In this document: positions 58,203 through 64,000 of the stretch, one piece after another
Layout: every line of letters starts with the position of its first letter
Position numbering within the stretch: the stretch's first letter is position 1
DNA from: Hyaloraphidium curvatum
Lineage: Eukaryota; Monoblepharomycota; Hyaloraphidiomycetes; Hyaloraphidiales; Hyaloraphidiaceae
NCBI GenBank assembly: GCA_025558095.1
Contig: JAIVFI010000011.1
Coordinates: forward strand, 558,001 to 622,000
Length of the DNA: 64,000 bases
Direction: 5' to 3'
Made by a program: the position numbers and the translations under genes
Notes under the pieces: model-generated
The model's input: only the letters and a program-made list of their open reading frames with translations
What the model was told of the DNA's origin: nothing
Databases searched by the model: none

Positions 58203-58676
58203 GAGGCAGGATCCGGGGGCGCGGAAGCGCGGGAAAGCGGGTCGGAAGTGGCGTTATTCGAAGACGCGATAGAAGAGTGTCTCGGCGGTCAGGGCTTGGG
58301 GTCAACTTGGGGCGTCGTTCGTACCCATCCCGGCCGCTGATCCAGACGTAGCAGTCACGGATTTAGAAACAAGAGACAGGGAATAAGCGGTGCTTCGTCT
58401 TCTCGATCCGCGATCGAGCCGCTGGACCGGCATCGGAACCCGTTGCCTGGTGCGTTGTCCAAAGTCTCGCGCCACGCAGACCACGGACACAACGGGACCT
58501 TTCATCGCGGCCGAAAACAGCACGAATTTGGTTCTCAAAAAACGAGATGTCGGTGATCGCGAGGATCAGGACTGGGGCGTTGGCACTGCGCGCGTTGTTT
58601 AACGCGCGGCGTGGGGCGGGCCGGGCGGGCAATCTCGTTGCCCACTTCACGCCTCCACGACTCCGCGAAGGTCCCA
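58203..58676. other. Intergenic region between the SPRY gene and the frameshifted membrane-protein copy
   Basis: No gene is supported. The last ~60 bp resemble the sequence preceding the third copy (CTCCGCGA then GGTCCCAATGGA at both), so part of the ancestral 5' flank is retained. Confidence 0.4.
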
Positions 58677-60291
58677 ATGGAGGGCCCGGTGCCAATGTCT
58701 GCCTTTTTGCCGCCACCGGACTCGGCCGAAGCCGCCCCGGTCCCGGATTCCGGGGCGGGAGACGAACACGCCCTCCCCGTTCCCCCGCCCGAAGACGAGC
58801 CGCTGTTCGACGACCTCGAGTGGCTCGCCATATTTCCCACCCCGCCGCCGACATTGCTGCCTCCTCTCGGCCCGCCGACACGCGGCGAGCCGCGGCCGGA
58901 CCCCGATCCCGCCGCCCGCCTCCGCGCGGAGATGCCGCTAGACGCGGACTCGCTCGTCCGCGAGCTGTCGCGGGTCAGCCCCCCGCTCGGCCGGCTGGTT
59001 CGGTTCAGCCTCCTGATGGAACCCTGGGCCGGCCGTCCGTTGCTCCGCGGCGTCCTGCTCGCGGTCTTCTCCGCGCTGTTTGCGGTGCCTCCCATCCTGC
59101 TGAACGGGTTCGGGGGCACCACGTTCGGCAGCACGCAGCTCGTTGCGGGAACGGTCGCGATGCTCCTGGTCGTCCTCATCACCCTGCTCCACCCCGTCAT
59201 CCTCCGGGGCATGGCGAAGCAGTACCAGGCCGCCGCCGGGCGCTCGCGGCCCGCGCCGCGCGACTCGGTGGACAGGAGCGGGAGCGTCGTCTCGGGGATC
59301 GCGAGGTGGTCGCAGTCGCCGCCAGGGATGTCGCGACGGATGCTGAAATCGGAAGCAAGGACGGTACCGGGAGGAAAAGGCTCCTCTCGCACGTTTTCGG
59401 CGATCCTTACTGCCCGTGCCCGGCGGAATCGTGTGCCGGAGGGATCGTGCGCTACGAGGCACCTCTGCGGGTTCTGGACATGGTTCTTCGCGTTCTGGTC
59501 ATTTTCCCCCAATACTGCATAGGCATGCCGCGGACCTCCCTCGTGACTTTCGGCGGGGCGTTCTTTTCGACGTGGTACGGGCCGCCGATGCTGGTCTTCC
59601 TGCTCCTCGGGTTCTTCGCCTACCACTTTGTAAACGTCGTCGCCAGGCCCCAGGTCACCCTGGCAAGCCTGCAGCTTGCCGACAGGATCCAGCACCGCGC
59701 AACCGCCATGTCCCTGCGGTCCCTGGTGGACAAATATGCCGTTGACGGAGCACCCTTCGCCAACCGCCGTGCGACCACGGAACCGTACGAGATTATCACG
59801 CCCAGCTGTCGGCGCAGTGGCGCCAGGGCTTGCCGTACCTCACCTCGGGGCGCGGCCTCCTCGTCGTGGTGCTCCTGGTGTGCGTGCTCGTCTCCGTCGT
59901 CAACCTCGCCGCGGGCTCCTGCATCCCCATGTACGTCTTCTTCTTCCTCCTGTTCGCCGCCGTCTACGCCGGCTTCGACCTCGTCCTCGTCGCCGCCACC
60001 AACTCGAGCATCCAGGGCATCGCATCCCTGTACAAGGAGGCCCGCGCCTCGCTCCGTCGAGCGGCGCGATCGATGACCCCCGCCGCGGCCCGCGAACCAG
60101 CGCACCACGACGGCATCCTCGAGCTGTTCTGCGACACGGACCGTTACGCCGTGCGGTGGCTGGGCGCCGCGGTGACCATGGGCGCGCTGAGGGCCGTGGC
60201 CATCTCGGCGCTCACGGTCGCGGGGGTGTTCTACTCCCTGGTGAGGGGGAGCGGGATCTCGGTGACGCCGAAGACAATATGCGGAGGCTGA
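58677..60291 (+). pseudogene. Frameshifted second copy of the multi-TM family
   Basis: Aligned by eye with the intact copy at 49893-51503, this copy starts at 58677 (MEGPVPMSAF) and ends with the same tail (GSGISVTPKTICGG). Two single-base losses break it. Near 59314, where the intact gene reads ARWSQLVARD, one base after the Gln codon is missing. Near 59796, where the intact gene reads YEIIHAQLSARW, one C of ATCCAC is missing. Each loss moves the frame by one in the same direction, and no GT-AG introns fit at these places. The Cys-rich loop (PYCPCPAESCAGG) and the membrane spans are otherwise retained, so inactivation seems recent. Sequencing error is the main alternative. Confidence 0.75.
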
Positions 60292-60328
60292 TGTATTTGA
60301 AGGACGAAATGCAAGGTGCTTCAAGGAC

Positions 60329-61018
60329 CTTGTGCAACCGCCAGTCACCTCCGGATCCGTGGACGGGCAGCGCAGAGAAGAGACGGGTAGTACGGTATAA
60401 TTGATATGCGAATGATCAGAATGAGCAGCAATGCAGCTGATTTTTCTAGTGGGGTGCGACGACCATCTTCGGGGTCACGAGCGCGAGGGCGTTCCTCGAG
60501 AGGGCGGAGCAAGCCGCCAGGCCGGCCACGCCGGCAGCAGCGTTGCTGGCACCCGCGCGCACGGCAAACCCGGAGATCTCGACCTGCACGCCCCAGACGC
60601 CGCTCCAGTCCCAGTCGTTGGGGTCCATGTTGGCGCTCGGCGAGATGCGGAACTTGCCAAACACCGAAGGCACGTAGTAGCGGGCCGATGCGTCCGAGGT
60701 GAGGGCGCCGGGCACGGTGACGTGCCATCCGTTGGTCGGCTCGACCTGCATCGCGTAGGTCCACGGGGTCGCCAGGAAGTCCTCGATGTAGCGCGCCCCC
60801 GTGGGGAGGGTGAGCGTGTTGCGGTACTCGCCGGTCGGCTTGATGTCGAGTTGGAGGATGGGAGTGTCGCCGGGCGCGGCGTCGCCGACGAACTGGATGC
60901 CGTAGGGCTTCAGGTTGATCTGCAGCATGTGCACATCGTCCAGGCCGCCGAAGTGGTTGCGCAGGGCCGGCAGGGTGGGGTCGCGCAGGTCCAGGAAGGC
61001 GGTGCCGTGCGCCGAGAG
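60329..61018. repeat. Segmental duplication, left copy
   Basis: Sequence from 60329 to 61018 recurs at 63309-64000. After a two-base difference (CCAGTC here, CCTCAGTC there) the copies look identical to the window end, with a constant offset of 2982. It contains most of the gene annotated at 60446-61078. Confidence 0.93.
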
Positions 61019-61078
61019 GTCAGAGATGAAGGTCGGGTCCATGTGGATCCAGCTCGAATTGCACACGGGCTGCGACAT
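60446..61078 (-). CDS. Unknown protein in the duplicated segment, left copy
   Basis: A 210-residue frame starting MSQPVCNSSWIHMDPTFIS. It has regular beta-strand-like patterns (MLQINLKPYGIQFVGDA, ILQLDIKPTGEYRNTLTLPT, WGVQVEISGFAVRAGAS) and an Ala-rich hydrophobic C-terminal segment (AAAGVAGLAACSALS) before the last 17 residues, possibly a tail anchor. No family was recognised. The true start may lie further upstream: 61080-61200 contains a coding-like stretch (LRELRGKSSYTCTER) in another frame that would need an intron. The same gene appears again at the right edge of the window. Confidence 0.6.
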   Translation of the reverse strand: MSQPVCNSSWIHMDPTFISDLSAHGTAFLDLRDPTLPALRNHFGGLDDVHMLQINLKPYGIQFVGDAAPGDTPILQLDIKPTGEYRNTLTLPTGARYIEDFLATPWTYAMQVEPTNGWHVTVPGALTSDASARYYVPSVFGKFRISPSANMDPNDWDWSGVWGVQVEISGFAVRAGASNAAAGVAGLAACSALSRNALALVTPKMVVAPH

Positions 61079-61292
61079 GGCCGCCTGGTTGTCGAGCGAA
61101 GTCGGCGTGGTCGCACGTCATGTGCGCGCCGTCGGGACCCGCTCGGTGCACGTGTAGGACGACTTGCCGCGCAGCTCCCGCAGCTTCGTCAAGGAGAGCC
61201 ACCAACCCCTACTTGAACAAGAGTTATGCAGAGGCGACACTTTTGGCAGAGACCACGGTTGTTAACCAAATAGACAGGATGTTCCGGCCATC

Positions 61293-61514
61293 ATGGAGAG
61301 CTACGGAGCGTTCAACGAGGATGCCGAGCGCCTCATCAAGAAGATTGCGCACATCAAGTACGCCAACGAGGACGATATCGATGGCCTGCGCGCACTCTTT
61401 ACGTGCCGTGCCCGCCAACGCCTTTCAGTGGCCTGCATGAAGGGCAACGCGGCCATCTATACCGCTTTTAGGGAGAAAGGATACAAATATCCGACGGCCG
61501 CCGATGCGGCCTAA
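61293..61514 (+). CDS. Small hypothetical protein
   Basis: A 73-residue frame (MESYGAFNEDAERLIKKIAH...) with charged helices and one Cys pair spaced widely (FTCRAR, VACMKG). Its base composition is less GC-rich than the neighbours, and the sequence is free of the Arg/Ala/Pro bias of chance frames, which argues for coding. No family was recognised; it could also be an exon of a larger gene. Confidence 0.4.
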   Translation: MESYGAFNEDAERLIKKIAHIKYANEDDIDGLRALFTCRARQRLSVACMKGNAAIYTAFREKGYKYPTAADAA

Positions 61515-61625
61515 TGTATTGTAGACGTTCAACCGCATTAGATCCGTCAGACATTGAAGTAGACAGGACACACAATTCTCCCAACTCCCAAGCTACATGT
61601 AGCGAAATCCGGGCCATCTAGACAT

Positions 61626-62489
61626 CTACACAACGAAAACAGCGACGACCGCAGCAACCAGCGCGCCCACGACGGCGCTCCAAGAGTACGCTGCAGATCC
61701 AATGAGTCCAGACGAAGGCTTCGAAGTCGTGGTCGCGATCGGGCCCGCGGCCCCTGTGGGCGTCGCCGTCGCCGTCGCTGTTGGGGGAGTTGGGGGCCCC
61801 GGTACCGCCTCCGTCGCACCCAGCAGCCCTCCCGTCTTTTTCGTCCCCGTCACCGTCGCCGCCACCCCTGTCTTTGTCGGCAGCGGCGGCGGCACGGGCC
61901 TCGTGTCCGACTTGATCGGGGGCCTCGTGGTCCACGCCTCCTTATCCACCGGCACCACGGTCGACGCCGCCGCGGCCGCAACTCCCGTCGCCTTGTTCGT
62001 GGCGGTCCTCTCCGGCGCGCCTTCGCTGTACAAATCCGACGGCACGGCCAGCACCGACTGCACCTCGTCGTTCGACACCCAGTACACGTACGGCGGGTAC
62101 TCAAACGCGGGAGGATCGCCGTAAGTGTAGTAAATCATGCACTGCGGGATGCAGTCCCCCATGTCCCCGGGCACCCAAAACGTCATGTCCCGCAGCTTGT
62201 CGGTCGAATCGTTCCCGTCGTACCCGTCGCGCCACAGGCACAAGCAACCCGAGAAGCCCTTGTCGCAGTAGTCCCATCGCTCGCCGTACCAGTCGTTGTA
62301 GATGCCGCAGTGGCCCTGGGTGATGCACCACGGGGTGCGGTCGAAGGCGGAGGGGCCGCAGTCGGACTTGCAGAAGCAGCCGGTGTTGGAGACCTTCTGT
62401 GCCGCGGCGGGTGCGAGCGCGAGCAGCAGGGAAAGCGCGAAGATGCCGGCCGCGGGGAGCACGGAGAGCGCGGCGCGGCGGGCGTTCAT
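61626..62489 (-). CDS. GPI-anchored cysteine-rich secreted protein
   Basis: A 287-residue protein from Met 62489 (MNARRAALSVLPAAGIF). A signal peptide (to about residue 31) is followed by a Cys-rich domain of about 95 residues (GCFCKSDCGPSAFDRTPWC, QGHCGIYNDWYG, DYCDKGFSGCLCLWRDGYDG, GDCIPQCMIYYTYG) with at least ten cysteines. A Thr/Pro/Ala-rich stalk follows, and a C-terminal hydrophobic tail (AVVGALVAAVVAVFVV) preceded by small residues (SSGLIGSAA) signals a GPI anchor. This layout is typical of fungal cell-wall proteins. The domain itself is not one I can name. No intron is needed. Confidence 0.75.
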   Translation of the reverse strand: MNARRAALSVLPAAGIFALSLLLALAPAAAQKVSNTGCFCKSDCGPSAFDRTPWCITQGHCGIYNDWYGERWDYCDKGFSGCLCLWRDGYDGNDSTDKLRDMTFWVPGDMGDCIPQCMIYYTYGDPPAFEYPPYVYWVSNDEVQSVLAVPSDLYSEGAPERTATNKATGVAAAAASTVVPVDKEAWTTRPPIKSDTRPVPPPLPTKTGVAATVTGTKKTGGLLGATEAVPGPPTPPTATATATPTGAAGPIATTTSKPSSGLIGSAAYSWSAVVGALVAAVVAVFVV

Positions 62490-63025
62490 TACAGTTGGAG
62501 AAGTGTGAGCCCAAACGGTTTGGCTCGGTGGCTCTACGAGGTGGAAGGGTAGTTTTTGGGAGGCAGGGCGCGCTTGTCGTGTATATTGCCTTCGAACGGT
62601 TTGGCACTGTCTCCCCCTCAGCCTCATCGCGCGCCTGCCCTGAGCCCGCACCAAAACCCCCAAAACGGAACTCGCCAAAATCAATGATTCCCGCGGGAAA
62701 CTCACCAAACTGTGCTGCAAAACATGATAAACCATGTTGGCAATGTAATCCGTAGGTTTCCCAAGGGACAGCGTGCCAACGGGCAAGGTGGTCTGTTCCG
62801 CACGGCCGGTCGCCGGTGACTTAGCGACGCCAGTCCCCGCCCAAATCAAAGTCGCTCCCCTACGCGATGGAGGAGATGATGTTCGAGTTCGACACCGGGC
62901 CGCCACCGAAAAAGCCGGCCAAAGCCAAACCTTCCTCAGGATCCGCGGCTCCGCCGTCGCTGTTCTCGAAGTGGAACTCGGCGCGACCTTCGCGGAACGC
63001 GCCTGCACCACTCCGCGAGGTCCCA
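62490..63025. other. Intergenic region before the truncated multi-TM copy
   Basis: No gene is supported. An open frame from 62867 reads into the remnant (MEEMMFEFDTGPPPKKPAK...), and may be a chance extension of it or a leader not kept in the other copies. Confidence 0.35.
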
Positions 63026-63308
63026 ATGGAGGACCCGATGGCGGCGCCTGCCTTTTTGTCGCCTATGGACCCGGCCGAGCCCGCCTCGGCGCGGGATTCC
63101 GGGGCAGGAAACGCTCCCGCCCTCCCCGCTCCCCCTCGGGAAGACGAACCGCTGTTCGACGGCCACGAATGGCTCGTCATTTTTTCCCACCCCGCCGCCC
63201 ACATTGCTACCTCCCCTCGGCCGGCCAGCGCGCGGCGAGGCCCTGCCTGACCCGGATCCCGCCAAGAACCTGCGCGCGGAGATGACCCTCGACGCCGCGG
63301 CGCTGGTT
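63026..63308 (+). pseudogene. Truncated third copy of the multi-TM family
   Basis: It corresponds to the first ~95 codons of the intact copy (MEDPMAAPAFLS..., EDEPLFDGHEWLVIF). Near 63182 a run of six T replaces the shorter run of the intact copy and shifts the frame by one base; the shifted frame then matches again (GEALPDPDPAKNLRAEM, then TLDAAALVL). Homology stops at 63308, where the duplicated flank begins. All membrane spans are missing. Confidence 0.8.
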
Positions 63309-64000
63309 CTTGTGCAACCGCCTCAGTCACCTCCGGATCCGTGGACGGGCAGCGCAGAGAAGAGACGGGTAGTACGGTATAATTGATATGCGAATGATCA
63401 GAATGAGCAGCAATGCAGCTGATTTTTCTAGTGGGGTGCGACGACCATCTTCGGGGTCACGAGCGCGAGGGCGTTCCTCGAGAGGGCGGAGCAAGCCGCC
63501 AGGCCGGCCACGCCGGCAGCAGCGTTGCTGGCACCCGCGCGCACGGCAAACCCGGAGATCTCGACCTGCACGCCCCAGACGCCGCTCCAGTCCCAGTCGT
63601 TGGGGTCCATGTTGGCGCTCGGCGAGATGCGGAACTTGCCAAACACCGAAGGCACGTAGTAGCGGGCCGATGCGTCCGAGGTGAGGGCGCCGGGCACGGT
63701 GACGTGCCATCCGTTGGTCGGCTCGACCTGCATCGCGTAGGTCCACGGGGTCGCCAGGAAGTCCTCGATGTAGCGCGCCCCCGTGGGGAGGGTGAGCGTG
63801 TTGCGGTACTCGCCGGTCGGCTTGATGTCGAGTTGGAGGATGGGAGTGTCGCCGGGCGCGGCGTCGCCGACGAACTGGATGCCGTAGGGCTTCAGGTTGA
63901 TCTGCAGCATGTGCACATCGTCCAGGCCGCCGAAGTGGTTGCGCAGGGCCGGCAGGGTGGGGTCGCGCAGGTCCAGGAAGGCGGTGCCGTGCGCCGAGAG
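63309..64000. repeat. Segmental duplication, right copy, running off the window
   Basis: Identical by eye to 60343-61018 from position 63325 on. The junction at 63309 joins it directly to the truncated multi-TM copy; CTTGTGCAACCGCC is the first shared string. How far it extends beyond 64000 is not visible. Confidence 0.93.
63428..64000 (-). CDS. Unknown protein in the duplicated segment, right copy, N-terminus cut by the window
   Basis: Same protein as at 60446-61078, with the same residues over the visible part and the same stop (VTPKMVVAPH). The reading frame continues past the window edge, so its start is not seen. Confidence 0.6.
   Translation of the reverse strand, partial: LSAHGTAFLDLRDPTLPALRNHFGGLDDVHMLQINLKPYGIQFVGDAAPGDTPILQLDIKPTGEYRNTLTLPTGARYIEDFLATPWTYAMQVEPTNGWHVTVPGALTSDASARYYVPSVFGKFRISPSANMDPNDWDWSGVWGVQVEISGFAVRAGASNAAAGVAGLAACSALSRNALALVTPKMVVAPH

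Noticed and set aside
59300-59820. Possible introns to explain the frame changes in the second multi-TM copy
   Set aside because: Comparison with the intact copy shows single-base losses at both places with matching sequence on either side, leaving no room for an intron.
60399-60404. TATAAT-like sequence in the duplicated segment (GGTATAATTGATATG) as a bacterial-type promoter
   Set aside because: The genome is eukaryotic and the site lies just past the 3' end of the minus-strand gene; it is more likely part of the 3' flank.

Overview
The window is a very GC-rich, gene-dense piece of a eukaryotic nuclear genome. Most introns are 47-67 nt with GTGNGT or GTANGT donors, and genes lie on both strands with 100-600 bp between them. 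A fungus is indicated by the MET5-type sulfite reductase beta subunit (ketoacid-oxidoreductase-like region, flavodoxin and sirohaem/4Fe-4S parts in one chain), together with trehalose-6-phosphate synthase, a QCR8-type complex III subunit and a CWC21/SRRM2-type splicing factor. A GC-rich early-diverging (zoosporic or Hyaloraphidium-like) fungus is my inference; nothing in the window proves the species.

Left third (0-22.7 kb), mainly core metabolism: partial trehalose-6-phosphate synthase; an intronless Baeyer-Villiger-type monooxygenase; a class II aldolase/adducin-family protein; complex III subunit 8; sulfite reductase beta; an NAD(P)-dependent epimerase; an SR-rich CWC21/SRRM2 homologue; a small membrane protein with an uncertain gene model; gamma-glutamyltransferase and gamma-glutamyl hydrolase head to head; and a four-TM protein with a Q/A-rich tail.

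Middle (22.7-37.1 kb): an RWD plus CHY-zinc-finger protein, a small PH-like protein, an F-box-like protein divergent from an ankyrin membrane protein, a TBC RabGAP, a mitochondrial cytochrome-b5/FAD oxidoreductase fusion and a GH78 alpha-L-rhamnosidase.

Right part (37.1-64 kb), accessory in character: a decaying gene built of exon-sized modules with the pattern CX9CX10CX2H; a group of glycan-related genes (PglD/NeuD-like acetyltransferase, two tandem glycosyltransferases, MmgE/PrpD protein, ATP-grasp ligase, another probable glycosyltransferase, a GT14 branching enzyme); a multi-TM protein family present as one intact copy (49.9-51.5 kb), one copy with two single-base deletions (58.7-60.3 kb) and one truncated remnant (63.0-63.3 kb); a second F-box-like gene; a tetraspan protein; a second PglD-like acetyltransferase; a SPRY protein with PPxY motifs; a GPI-anchored cysteine-rich protein; and a recent segmental duplication that places the same unknown gene at 60.4 kb and again at the right edge.

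The core genes carry short introns. Several accessory genes are intronless and bacterial-looking, which suggests transfer, duplication and decay in the right half. Exon boundaries were worked out by hand from GT-AG sites, reading frame and family expectations. They have not been checked against transcripts.
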